The notes under the pieces: generated by a model
What the model was told of the DNA's origin: nothing
What the model saw: only the letters and a program-made list of their open reading frames with translations
The model's database searches: none
Position numbers and translations under genes: made by a program
Source: Casuarina equisetifolia
Lineage: Eukaryota > Streptophyta > Magnoliopsida > Fagales > Casuarinaceae
NCBI GenBank assembly: GCA_028551475.1
Contig: CM052357.1
Location: 23,850,451-23,914,450, forward strand
Length of the DNA stretch: 64,000 nucleotides
Direction: 5' to 3'
Shown here: positions 51,101 through 61,410 of the stretch, in pieces
Numbering within the stretch: position 1 is the first letter of the stretch
Layout: each line of letters opens with the position of its first letter

Positions 51101-52214
51101 CATATTCTTCTCTAGCTGGCAATTTCTTCATCGAGCAATGCTGGACTGGAAAGCGGTTGGGATGGATCCTCCACCCAGGTTTAAATTCAACCCTTGGTGA
51201 TCTGTGTTTATTTCCGGTCTTTTTATAAGGAAGTTACTCCTATCTGGTATCTTACTGTTTTTAACGTTTGATTGGTGAACTCAGTGTAAATATTAAGAGA
51301 AACAAAAGCAGAACTGATGATGCTGGTCATTCTACTTAGCTTAGTGTCTATGTTGAACAGCTTGTATGATGTAAGGACTGAGGATGTATAGTTAGTCTTG
51401 AAGTGTGCAGTCTTTTCTGGATTTGCTTTAATGGATCACAAACTGCTTTTAGCTGTTCCAAAAAAAAAAAAAGGTACATGTTTTCGTGGTAAAGGAATGC
51501 TGCAGAGGTTGAAAAAAAAAATGGTATGCAGTTACATTGTTGTCTATGTTTTTGTTGGAAATTCCCTGTGAGTCAACTTTAGATTGGAAAAACAATCTTA
51601 TTACAGGTACTGGCCTATGTAGGAAATTACTATGGCATCTAATCTTCAGTCAATAGCATTTATATCTCAAATGTTACATCACTTCAAATTCCTATTTCTT
51701 GAAGTGAAATTGCTCTCTTGTAGGTCAGACGAAGAAATTGGGCCTCTGTCTCCTGTAGCTGTTAGTCTTGCAGCTGGAGTTTCTGGTTCTGTAGCTGCGG
51801 CAGCTTCTCATGGTTTTGACACTGCAAAAAGTCGGTCACAATGTGTTGTGCTACCCAAGGTATATTTTCCTGTTATTGACATGGTTTGTGTACTTGATTA
51901 TCATATCAACTTCCTGAATGTATTTACGTACTACCACTTAATAAGCAGAAAATGGTGTCTGTTAGTCTTGTCTGCAACATGAGAGGAGTAGATAATCATA
52001 TAATTAACTGATTTTCTGGTCACAGTATATTTCTATGGAGAGGCGGCTTCTCAAATGGAGACGGCCAGGGAAAATGTTCGAGAGAGCTACAGGGATTCAT
52101 CCCTCAGATAGGAATCTCTTGTTCCGTGGAATCTGGTTGCGGATGGCTCGTAGTGGGTTGGCATCATTCATGATTGTGGGGAGTTATTTCTTATGTGTTG
52201 ATCGTCTTGTCTGA
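48112..52214 (+). CDS. Mitochondrial carrier (SLC25) family protein, substrate unknown
   Basis: An inner-mitochondrial-membrane solute carrier with three repeats of two membrane helices. Exons are 48112-48228, 48421-48496, 49278-49373, 50662-51178, 51724-51859 and 52026-52214, all joining in phase. The protein has 376 residues and the stop is TGA at 52212. Signature one is YPLDTVK (P30, D32, K35). Signature two is SPFELIK (P126, E128, K131). The third is HGFDTAK (D301, K304), with Gly where Pro is usual. GPGAFWKGLRSGVVRD and FRGIWLRMARSG match the EG(x)nRG-type helices. About 90 residues lie between K131 and the GPGAFWKG helix, several times the usual matrix loop, so the protein is longer than the typical 300. 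The start ATG at 48112 follows a GC-rich leader and opens straight into helix one. I cannot assign the transported substrate. Confidence 0.92.
48521..48544. repeat. C24 homopolymer just inside carrier intron 2
   Basis: An uninterrupted run of 24 C starts 25 bases after the donor of exon 48421-48496, so the transcript carries a poly(C) tract near the 5' splice site. The true length may differ because such runs are often miscounted. Confidence 0.9.
49537..49828. mobile_element. MITE-like element with TTTTGGTCC…GGACCAAAA ends
   Basis: Inside carrier intron 3 (49374-50661), TTTTGGTCC at 49537 pairs with its reverse complement GGACCAAAA ending near 49826. The inverted repeats extend inward imperfectly (CATTTGGTCC and AAAGTTTAAA on the left; GACCAAATTG and GGAACCAAATATTG on the right). 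The element is about 290 bp with no coding capacity. Similar flanks, AGATTTAGGTC on the left and AGATTTTAGGC on the right, may be a decayed target-site duplication. Confidence 0.6.
50557..50578. repeat. (GT)n microsatellite in carrier intron 3
   Basis: A short GT dinucleotide run about 85 bases before the acceptor of exon 50662-51178, on the transcribed strand. Confidence 0.9.
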
Positions 52215-53690
52215 ACAGTTAATACTATGGCATAGAACTGATGGTCATCTCTTTCATGGTCGATTGATTTGGCAAAGAGTGCCTTCTCAAGAAAGAAATA
52301 AAAATGAAGAGATGGGAAGATTTTCATTTTGGAATTATATGTGCACCACTTCGTCATCTACATGAATAAGCAGATGTATATCCAATCTCTCATTTTGCTT
52401 CATTTTCTGGGAGTGAGTTGGGACCTTGACTCAGTTAACCCTATCCTCATCTGCTAGATAACGCTTTTGGGACATGTCTCGGAGAGCGTTCCAACTTTAG
52501 TTATGTCTTTAGGTTTGATTACATCTCGGCTTACTCGAAGCTTCCAAAGGTGAGGTGGCTTGGAGATCATTTTGGACAATGCTACAAGGTAAATATGTAC
52601 TACTTCGTGGACCCATATGTTTGATGAACTATTCACCATGGTCCTTGAGGGAGACAATGAGACCTGATTTGAGGCAGTGGATTTGCAAGTATTTGCTTCT
52701 TGTATGAGTGCAGTTTTGCTGAAACTCCATTAATACAACCCTTACCCTTGCTGATGTTTTGGTGGTAGATCTTGTTGGTACGGCGAAGATTGATGTTGGT
52801 GTTAAAATTGCTTATCCTCTGTTGATAATTTACCCCCTAATGTCTCTCGCAGATTAAGTTGACTTAAGCGGGTTTGGTGGCTTCCGTATCTAATAATCAA
52901 CTTTATCGTTATATGTTACAGGCCTCACAGCTGCCGAGTTTGTCTCTGAAAACTACGAGTTTATGGTCTTCAGCTTTAGGAGCTTCTTTTTATTGATTTG
53001 ATATCAGCTGTGGCCCATTTTCTTTTGTAAAGAATTAAAGAGCATCTAGTGACTTGTGAAGCTACTACACTACTACTGATAGACAAGCCACTCAGTGACT
53101 ATAGGTGATGATCCAAAGTACCAAGTAATTCCTAACTAGTTGGTACCCCGTGATACACGTAAAAATGTGTTATAAGGATGATGAAAACAGGCTTTCTAAG
53201 GAAAAATTAGAATTAAAAAGTTTTTATTTATTTCTTATTTGAACATGATTTTTCATTAGATTGCAGCCAATGTGAGACGGGCCAATATTTCTTATAATCA
53301 TTGTGAGACAAAGTTTTGGGTTTTGTAAATGATATCACATAAATACCTTGTACTTGAATAATAGATTCTGTTATAATGTAATTTTTTGTTTTATTTCTTT
53401 TACTAGATTAGATGGGACAAAAAATTTTAAATGATATGAAAAGCGTGACGGGTTTCTAAACTATAAAAAAGAGCAAGATAAAAAGTGGATCTTCATCCCC
53501 ATACAAATGATAGGAATTTCCCATTGAGATTTGGGCCCACTGGGCTGAAACCGGTTCTTGTCCGTAGTTTCTAGCGACTGCCTACCTGTTCAATACATCC
53601 ACCCACAACCCGATCGAACCGGAAAACCGATCTGGGTGCGGATTCCAGCATTTGCCGCATCAGACTTGAAGCGGGTCCATTTAGAAACCC
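52215..53690. other. Spacer between the carrier and bL12m genes
   Basis: This holds the carrier 3' UTR and about 1 kb of AT-rich spacer. Both flanking genes are on the plus strand. I see no convincing open frame, RNA gene or transposon end here. Confidence 0.5.
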
Positions 53691-53763
53691 CATTTGTTCG
53701 ATTGTGAGGGTTTATCGGAACGGACGCGAAGCTTGCGGGTTCCCATTCACAGTCCCATCTCCG

Positions 53764-54345
53764 GTAAGACTTATTTCTTATTCATGAGACTGAATCTTCG
53801 TTCTTCACTTTCCACACTGTCGCTCATTTCCAGTAGGCCGTCATAGCAATTTTTTTTTTCTTTTTTTCCCCTTAATCTAGCACCAGAATGGAGTGTGCTT
53901 AGTGTTGCTTTTGCCTTTCAAAGTACGTTTGGATCAGTGGGAAAGATCTTTTTCGGAGGATCTAATTTTAGATATATAACTTAAAAGCTGAATAGATTTT
54001 GTTTTTATCTTGCTAACTTCGTTGTGTCTGTAAATTGGTGGACTATTTGGCCATTGACGTGGGAAGTATCTCTTTCGCATGTGATGTTTGTGAAGTGGTT
54101 CGACCTTTGAATTCTTGTGGATTTGTCTATGGCTGTGTGATTCCAAATTGAGAAGCTGATTGAGTCCCATATATCACCATAGCTTTGACGGATAGATAGG
54201 TTATGTCATGTCCTTTTGCTTGCTGTTTATGTTCATCGGTTCTAGCCATTTTTAATACTTATACAATTCAATTGCTGTCGGACCTGAAATCGGAAGAGAT
54301 GCTTTCTGTTTCTGCTTATTGATATTTGTCTTTTTCGCTTTTCAG
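53764..54345 (+). other. Intron in the 5' UTR of the bL12m gene
   Basis: CTCCG followed by GTAAGA at 53764 gives a strong donor. TTTTTCGCTTTTCAG ending at 54345 gives a strong acceptor with a pyrimidine tract. The second leader exon then runs from 54346 to the ATG at 54503. Leader introns are common in plant genes for mitochondrial ribosomal proteins. The boundaries are inferred, with no transcript seen. Confidence 0.6.
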
Positions 54346-54502
54346 CTGAGAGTTCTCAGCGGACTCCATTCTATTCGAGTTGTCATAAGAAAAGAGAAGG
54401 CTTTCAGTTGTCTACAATGCTGCAGCTACTTGATCAAAGCAGATAGCTTTGTTTAGACATCTTTAGTCCATGAGTCATTGTTTTCACTGATCTAGAAGAG
54501 CC

Positions 54503-55078
54503 ATGAAGTTTATCACACGCGCTAGATCCGTTCTTGTCCATCCCTCACTCCCCAAAATAGGGCCTTTGCAGTTTCGTTCCTTTCAGCCTGATTTTGTTCC
54601 CCGGGATCCCAAGGCCAAGCCAAAACGGTACAAGTACCCACCAGTCTATGACCCATATGGCCCTAGACCCCCACCCTCCGAGAAAATCATTAAGCTTGCT
54701 GAACGAATAGCGGCATTAACCCCCGAGGATCGCAGACAACTTGGTCCCACTCTCAGAGACAGGCTGAGGCACCCAAAGCTGCAACCAATTTCGGTGGAGG
54801 GTGTAGACCTGGGTCCTCAGGGAGGAGCTGGTTCTGCCAAGGTTGAGGAGAAGAAGGTGGAGAAGACAGCGTTTGATGTGAAGTTGGAGAAATTTGATGC
54901 AGCAGCCAAAATCAAGGTGATCAAAGAAGTCAGAGCCTTTACTAATCTGGGATTGAAGGAGGCTAAAGATTTGGTTGAGAAGGCTCCTGTTTTAGTTAAA
55001 CAAGGGGCCTCTAAGGAGGAGGCAAGTGAGATCATAGAGAAAATAAAGGCTGCTGGAGGGGTTGCAAGCATGGAATAG
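54503..55078 (+). CDS. Mitochondrial 50S ribosomal protein L7/L12 (bL12m)
   Basis: A stalk protein of the mitochondrial large ribosomal subunit that recruits translation GTPases. It is one uninterrupted reading frame of 191 residues ending in TAG at 55076-55078. The N-terminus ([18 protein letters not shown]) is rich in Arg, Ser and hydrophobic residues with no early acids, as in a mitochondrial presequence. A Pro-rich linker ([19 protein letters not shown]) follows, then a helical dimerisation segment around residues 58-95. The conserved C-terminal L7/L12 domain spans about residues 120-191, with [34 protein letters not shown] and [16 protein letters not shown]. Length and domain order fit plant mitochondrial L12. 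The gene lies on the plus strand, tail to tail with the PWWP gene. Confidence 0.95.
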   Translation: MKFITRARSVLVHPSLPKIGPLQFRSFQPDFVPRDPKAKPKRYKYPPVYDPYGPRPPPSEKIIKLAERIAALTPEDRRQLGPTLRDRLRHPKLQPISVEGVDLGPQGGAGSAKVEEKKVEKTAFDVKLEKFDAAAKIKVIKEVRAFTNLGLKEAKDLVEKAPVLVKQGASKEEASEIIEKIKAAGGVASME

Positions 55079-55933
55079 AATTCCGGGGTATTTTGATTCT
55101 GCTCTTATGGAATTTATGAGATTTTGGTAGTTCCCATTATTCAAAAATTCAATCTTTGTAATGTCCATGGATTGTAATCAGAGGATACACTGGATAATAA
55201 TTTAGAGCCGAACTTTGCTGCTGTTCTTGATTTGCACTGAGTTCTCAGTTGAGATTGCAAGAGTAGTTACATTTTCCATTCATGTGCATTATATCCTGAT
55301 TAAACCATTTTCAAACGAGACTGCCCTGTGTGAGTGTTTGATGACCCAAAAGTCATTTAGTCACGTCGAATTGAATTGTCTTTTGAACACGAACATGAAC
55401 TCAAGCTTGAATCAAGCTACCACGTGGTGAAGCCTTGATGCTCAAGTTTGATAGACTTCAAAGACTTTGAATTACGGGAAGAATAGAGAGACCAGCGTTA
55501 TAAGTCAAGGAGTTCGTCAGCATTTATTGTCTTCCCCTTCAAAAAACGACTTCGATAGAACCTTTGGTCCCTTTGCATGCTCAATTGAGTATACTTTGTG
55601 CTTCTTCGCGTGTGTTTTGCTGCATGATCACTTTCATCACCAACGGCAATGAATTTACCAAGCATGTCAAGCCAAGATGAAATCACTAAAGGCTTCACTG
55701 ACACATGGTTCTAGACAACATATGATGCATGTAGATTCCTGGATTATAAGCCAAGACTACTACCTCCTCGATTGCAATAAATCAACTAGGTTCACAGCTC
55801 TAACATCAACATTCTAGTACTACAACAGCAAAAGTCAATGAAGGAATCAAAAGGAAGATTCCTACGAGTTCGCAAATAACTATGCTGCACCAACGAACAA
55901 TCTAAAATAGTGTAACAACTCTTACAGTTCCTA
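55079..55933. other. 3' UTR region between bL12m and the PWWP gene
   Basis: The two genes converge here. The bL12m 3' UTR likely ends near 55,200 and the PWWP gene 3' UTR lies just right of about 55,700. The short open frames in both directions do not look like proteins, and I see no other feature. Confidence 0.45.
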
Positions 55934-58900
55934 TCAAGAAACAGAGGAACCAGCGATGGTGGTCACCTTCTTCATGAGGCCTTTGATTTCACCATCTAGT
56001 TTTGCTCTCGTCTCTGGAGAAAGGTTATCGCCTGACTTCTCTAGTACCGACGTCATCATTTGGAGATTTTGCTGTATAAAGTCAATGGCAGGCACGGTAC
56101 CAGGGGTAGGAATTAACTCGGAAGATGGAACACCTGAGGTCGTGACTCCGGTGACAGTTGAGAGATGACGGAGCCGGTAATTGACAAGGGCTGCACCAAA
56201 AGGGTTGTTCTTCTCTAAGCTTAGAAGAGCATCCCCTGCGTCAGCACTTCTCATAAAAACCAACTGGGCACCTCCGGAATCTTTCAACAACTGTGTCCCA
56301 GATTCCTTTAACGGCCCAAACCTGGAAAATGTTGCTAACAAATCTTCTCTCGGAGGCATGGCTCCTGGGGCAAATGTCAGCAGAAGAGCAATCTCTGAAA
56401 CTTCTCCATTAATCTCAGCACCATCATGGTTTATATTAATATCTGGTCTGCCTACAGTCAATTGAACTCTGGGATGCTTTGAAGTAGCTTCTCCTTTTCT
56501 CCGCCTCTTCTTCCTCTCAGATGTAACTTGAGATGAAAAACCATTAATCTCCTGAAATTCCTTTCCCAATGGGCTGTAATCAGCACTTGTTCCATTTAAA
56601 TCTGGGATGGCCACAGTGAGTTTCTTAGATTTTGCTTCAACCTTCCTCTTTCTCACCCTCTTCCTAGGTTTACCCTCAACTGCAAGTGGAGTGATATCTT
56701 GTGGATCCCTAAGCACTAAGGCCAGATCACTCCCAGTTGAACTCTGTAAGCCACCAGCAAGTTTAGAGTTCAGACGATCTTTTTTCTGAGTAATACCATC
56801 AAGAGTATGCGGTGTCATTACCCCAAGATCTATGACCAGTGAACCAGCTTCAGTAATGTTCCTGTTCAGATGTTGTACACCAGACGTGATTTGAATCTCT
56901 GGGCAACTTGAAGCAGCTCCTTTCCTTTTTCTCTTTTTGGGTTCAGGTTTGCCTGCAGAAGTAACATGACCAGCAACGTGATGATCTTCAACCGAAGACA
57001 AGGGTATGGCACAGTTCCCATTCAGATCTGGTATTTGAGTTGCTGGTTGCATTTGCAGACACGTTGGACTTGCTACTCTTTTCTTTGGCTTTGTTTTCTT
57101 AGGTTTTCCACTGGAATTGAGATGCTCCATCTCCATGTAATCTGTAAAAGATGAAGCACTTGTAGCAATGTTTATATTGACATCTGATAGGCCTGAAAGT
57201 GATTTTGTCTTCAATTGCCCTGAATTTCTTTTTCCTTTTTTCTTTTCGACCTTCCCCTTAGGTTTACCATTGGTTAAAGGTTGATTAATCTTTGAATCTT
57301 TTCCTGTGTATGTGTCAGGGTTTCTGCTAACATGCTGTGAACCAGAAACATCGCTTCCAACCACAGCAGTAACTTCAGCCCCTGCATGCTGTAAAATGGC
57401 CTTTTCCTTTCTTTTCTTCAAGCTGGTTGTAGCTGCAGGGGAAGAGTTCTTGATCTCCTTGTCTACCAACAAGCTGGATTCGGCAGCTACTGTCTCATTC
57501 TGAGCAGCCATATCCCTCCAGTGTGCCTCGTAAAAGGATTCATCATGATACACTGAAATTCTAAATCTTGAAAAGAACAAAGCAATTGAATCAAAATTTT
57601 CATCCTCGCTGGGATATAGGCAATGCACAGCTGCAAAATGGAGTTTGGAGAGCAATTCAGCTGAAGATGCATTTATTAACTCTAGATTACCATTAGTGTT
57701 GCTCCCACTCATGAATTTATTGTACCATTTTCTCCAGAACCTCTTGTTGTTGCATTTGGCTATAGCAGGGGACCCAGAAAGCTGAACAGGATTGACATTC
57801 ATATCCACCCCCTCAGGAACTTTTGGAACCCCCTGGTCGTCTGTTTCGGCTGGCACGCCTTTATTCCCCCAGTTTATGTAGGGAAGAGATAAATACCTGC
57901 TCTTCTTCCGTTCTCTTGACTCACTGCCATTAATGACTTCTGAATTGTTCTCCTTCTTTCTCTTTATTGATCTTAGTGTCTTTTGATACGAGTTGGTACC
58001 TTTTCCAGCAGCATTACCTTTGCAAACCTCTAGAACTGCACCCACTATCCCATCCAAACCCACACCTACAGCTTCGGTCTTCTTTTGCAGTAGATCTTTA
58101 TTCCCTAATACCTCCGTTTCTTTCTGCAAGTTGGTAAATAGAGAGCATTGAATGTTCCCTTCATCTGTCTTTATGATTTGGTCTTCATTCTGAAAATCAA
58201 ACTTTCCTTTAACCACTAACTTGTCATCATCAATGTTTTCAATATCACTTGTATCCCGGAGTTGATGCATTGGTAATTGGCAATGCCCTATGTAACTGTA
58301 GAATGCAGATAAACGATTTTGTGCAACAGCAGATTCAATCATTCCAGGAACGGAAACAGCCAATGCAAGATCTTTGAGTTGAAGAAGGTACTTTGCAGGT
58401 TCAAACTGGGTTATTGAATATTCACCAAATTTACCAGATTTGAGATCAGGTCCTGTAACTCCTTCCTTGGACTTAACCTCATCAGCTGCTGGCGGAAGTT
58501 GTTTTGAAGCACAAGAACAAGTCATCTCCAGCTTTATCCGCCTACCAAACTCACGTACAGCCTTCTCAACAGCTCCAATGAAGCTTCTAGACTTGCTTTG
58601 TCCCAACATATGTTCAAAGTTCTCGTGGAGAGGCCTCAGTTGAGATACGCTACACCATGCAACATGGCTGCTCCCAAAATATCCAATAAAAAGACAGATC
58701 CCCTGCTCATTCTTTACAGCATGCTCTGGTAAATCTACTGGATCATGAATCTGTCCCGGCCACCATGTCTGACTTTTGGTTTTAACCCAAACAACATCAC
58801 CCACTGAAAAACTATATCCTGGATTATCAGCTGCCTTATCCTCCTCCACATTCTCATCTTTTTTTGACTTCACACTTGCCATCAATCCACAACATCTTTC

Positions 58901-59443
58901 CTCACTGAGGTTATCTTGAGTAAGTCCACATAGAGGACCGCAAATATCCACAAAAAGTGATGCAACATTTCTGGAAACTTCTATCTTCTTAGATGAATCA
59001 GCCCCATCTAATCCCGACCCACCATTGTCTTTCATTCCCTCCTGTTGCACAGTCTTCTCAACTCCGACGGCCTTCCTCTCATTGCCCACCGAAACCTCAG
59101 CGGGATTTGAGTCAGCGGAACCCTTTTGTACCTTATTACCCCTCTCAAGCCCAACGTCTCCAGGACAACCCTTCTCAGTACCAACACAGCTCATGCAACT
59201 CTCTTTATCATCGTGCGTTGCTTCCAAATCCATTACCACATTTTCACCTTTAGTACCATCGTTTCTTTCCTCAACTTCAACAACTCGTTTCACCATTTCC
59301 ACATTATCGACCCCAACACAAGTATCGTTTACATCGAACCCCTTGCCATTCTGTTCAACGGAAATCTCCGGCATAGAGTCTTCTAGGGTTTTATAGCCTG
59401 GGTCTTGAGCTTCTAGATTTTCTGGGGTTTTAGGGCTTTCCAT
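55934..59443 (-). CDS. PWWP-domain protein, PDP type, with C-terminal RRM-like domain
   Basis: Likely a nuclear chromatin reader of the plant PDP group, whose known members bind methylated histones and work with MSI4/5-type proteins and PRC2. It is one uncut frame of 1,169 residues. Residues 1-205 are acidic and low complexity. The PWWP domain is about residues 210-275 ([20 protein letters not shown], then [11 protein letters not shown]), followed by the conserved helix [21 protein letters not shown] middle conserved region includes [14 protein letters not shown] and [20 protein letters not shown]. Residues about 726-1005 hold five basic clusters, each followed by a PDLNGN-like string. Residues about 1016-1096 are the RRM-like domain ([51 protein letters not shown]). 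A C-terminal helix follows. The ATG at 59443 is the first in frame. No signal peptide or membrane segment is seen. Confidence 0.93.
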   Translation of the reverse strand: MESPKTPENLEAQDPGYKTLEDSMPEISVEQNGKGFDVNDTCVGVDNVEMVKRVVEVEERNDGTKGENVVMDLEATHDDKESCMSCVGTEKGCPGDVGLERGNKVQKGSADSNPAEVSVGNERKAVGVEKTVQQEGMKDNGGSGLDGADSSKKIEVSRNVASLFVDICGPLCGLTQDNLSEERCCGLMASVKSKKDENVEEDKAADNPGYSFSVGDVVWVKTKSQTWWPGQIHDPVDLPEHAVKNEQGICLFIGYFGSSHVAWCSVSQLRPLHENFEHMLGQSKSRSFIGAVEKAVREFGRRIKLEMTCSCASKQLPPAADEVKSKEGVTGPDLKSGKFGEYSITQFEPAKYLLQLKDLALAVSVPGMIESAVAQNRLSAFYSYIGHCQLPMHQLRDTSDIENIDDDKLVVKGKFDFQNEDQIIKTDEGNIQCSLFTNLQKETEVLGNKDLLQKKTEAVGVGLDGIVGAVLEVCKGNAAGKGTNSYQKTLRSIKRKKENNSEVINGSESRERKKSRYLSLPYINWGNKGVPAETDDQGVPKVPEGVDMNVNPVQLSGSPAIAKCNNKRFWRKWYNKFMSGSNTNGNLELINASSAELLSKLHFAAVHCLYPSEDENFDSIALFFSRFRISVYHDESFYEAHWRDMAAQNETVAAESSLLVDKEIKNSSPAATTSLKKRKEKAILQHAGAEVTAVVGSDVSGSQHVSRNPDTYTGKDSKINQPLTNGKPKGKVEKKKGKRNSGQLKTKSLSGLSDVNINIATSASSFTDYMEMEHLNSSGKPKKTKPKKRVASPTCLQMQPATQIPDLNGNCAIPLSSVEDHHVAGHVTSAGKPEPKKRKRKGAASSCPEIQITSGVQHLNRNITEAGSLVIDLGVMTPHTLDGITQKKDRLNSKLAGGLQSSTGSDLALVLRDPQDITPLAVEGKPRKRVRKRKVEAKSKKLTVAIPDLNGTSADYSPLGKEFQEINGFSSQVTSERKKRRRKGEATSKHPRVQLTVGRPDININHDGAEINGEVSEIALLLTFAPGAMPPREDLLATFSRFGPLKESGTQLLKDSGGAQLVFMRSADAGDALLSLEKNNPFGAALVNYRLRHLSTVTGVTTSGVPSSELIPTPGTVPAIDFIQQNLQMMTSVLEKSGDNLSPETRAKLDGEIKGLMKKVTTIAGSSVS

Positions 59444-59452
59444 CTACCAAGA

Positions 59453-59658
59453 CTGTAGCGACAATTCTTTCCTTGGACCCGGATATGTCAATCAATCGCA
59501 GAACCACTTCACAATGATCAACAACAGGAAACAAAAACAAAAATGAAAACTTTGGTACTGTAAACTATACAGAGGATTCCAATCAAACAATACACAAAAT
59601 GAAAAAGAACTAAAGCCACGAAGCATGCTTCAGCGAAAGATTCAGAAAATAAAAGTAC
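59453..59658 (-). other. Probable 5' UTR intron of the PWWP gene
   Basis: On the minus strand a donor GTACTTTT follows GTTCCTCAG at 59659, and the acceptor CGCTACAG lies at 59453, nine bases before the ATG. The intron would be 206 bp. Upstream, to about 59,900, the sequence is GA/CT-rich leader. Inferred from splice signals only. Confidence 0.5.
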
Positions 59659-59904
59659 CTGAGGAACAAAGAACCCAAAGGATTCACATTAGTGCTTGAT
59701 CCAACCTGCCCCAGTTGACGAAGAAAAGCTCGATTCCTTAGCGAGAGCAAAAGAGAGGGATCAGAATAAAGAAGCAGCTGATTGCAGAAGGCTACTTAAA
59801 AGAGGAAGCAAACAAAAAACCTTGTGGGCTCTGGAACGATGAGCGAATACCGCTAAAGCCAAAAATACGGCAATTACTCCTGAGAGTGAGAGAGAAAAAG
59901 AGAG

Positions 59905-61410
59905 ACCCTCTATTTGACCGTTCTGTAAGACCTGTCCGTATGCGAAGCTGCTTCCAAACAGGGCAGACAAATACAGAGAGAAGCAGTACTACGAGTAGAT
60001 TGAGTTCTGACCATGAGAAAGCAGATAAGATCAATGGCGCCTGTAGATTCTACAAATCCACCATCTCCAAAAGAGGCGTATGGATTAGATGGAGAAAAAC
60101 CCAATGAGGGGACAGATGTTTACACAGTAATCCACAGTCTGACAAACATCGGAATAACTTGCAACAGGTTTGACTGCAGGATTAAAGTCATTTTCTCGTA
60201 ATACTAAGAAAGCATAAACCCATGTCAGAATCTTATGCTTTTCTATGTCCATATAAAACCACTTTATGGAATTCGGGACAGGGTTTCTTGTCTCACCCCA
60301 AAAACACAAACCCTGTTGGAAAAGCCTCTTTCTCTCACATGCAAAAGGAACTCTGGTACATGCACTCCATTTATTCTTTTTGCCAATTCCATTATCTGTT
60401 GATCTGTTGACTCAAAATTAACGGTAAAAATAAAATAATTTTTAAATAGAAAAATTCATTATATTGTGCATAGATTCTGATTACTTATTCAGATTTTGTA
60501 CCGAAAACATTTGCTTAAGAAAATATCGTATCCTATTCTCGAAATCTACATATTCATTGCTTCTAAACTAAACATGTCTGAACTGTCCCCCTCAACAACA
60601 GACCCTGAATTCTCAACAACAGACCCTGAATTATTTATGATGTGACACCGTTCAGTGGATCCTCATCCTCAGGTCTCTACAATCTGTAGAGATCTATGGT
60701 TTGTAGAAATTCAGAGAGGATTCCACTTTGAGCAGTGATGGACTTTGCACACAGAAAAGCATGATTGGAAGACAGTAATTGTTGACTCAGTCTTAGGCTA
60801 GCAGCAGCACCTGAGATCTCTTAGTCTAAGTTCAACACTCAGTGAGTTTGTTAAGTTTAGATATGTGCATAAAAGAATAAAAAAAATAAAAATATATATA
60901 GTAATAATAATAATAATAATCATCATCATCATCATAATTAGGTGACCCTCGATACATTACAACCTTAAATACAAGAAATTTGGCTTGCACTTTCGTTGGG
61001 GTCCTTGCAATTAAGAGCTTCTCTATGCAACTAAACAAATTGCAAGATCATTGTTGCGTCCAATGGCGTGAAATGAGCTGTAGGTGTGACCTATGGGAAG
61101 GGAGAAGTGGTAATATTATAATATGACAACATGCAAGGACTGATGAACAGAAAGGCATATCATCAGTTTTAATTAAATGTCATCGCTCTCCATGATCATG
61201 TTCATAGAGTTCTAAAGAAGACCAAAGATGAAGGTGGCAAAACAAATTATTCCCATAAAAGAAAAATGGAGTACCCATCGACCTTTGGGAGAATTCCAAA
61301 GAATTCACAGAAAATGTAGATGATCAAGTGTAGTTAAAATAACTGTGGGTGTTATACAATGAACCATGTTTCTAATGCTGACTTCTCCCTAACATTGCGA
61401 ATAGAAGCTT
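59905..61410. other. Spacer between the PWWP gene and PANK2
   Basis: This is the PWWP promoter side and the 3' side of PANK2, both on the minus strand. It holds a near-perfect 22-bp tandem duplication at about 60,590-60,633 (CTCAACAACAGACCCTGAAT twice) and a trinucleotide repeat at 60,902-60,935. No protein-coding feature is supported. Confidence 0.5.
60902..60935. repeat. (TAA)n/(TCA)n microsatellite
   Basis: Seven TAA-type units followed by about five TCA-type units. It lies in the spacer between the PWWP and PANK2 genes. Confidence 0.9.
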
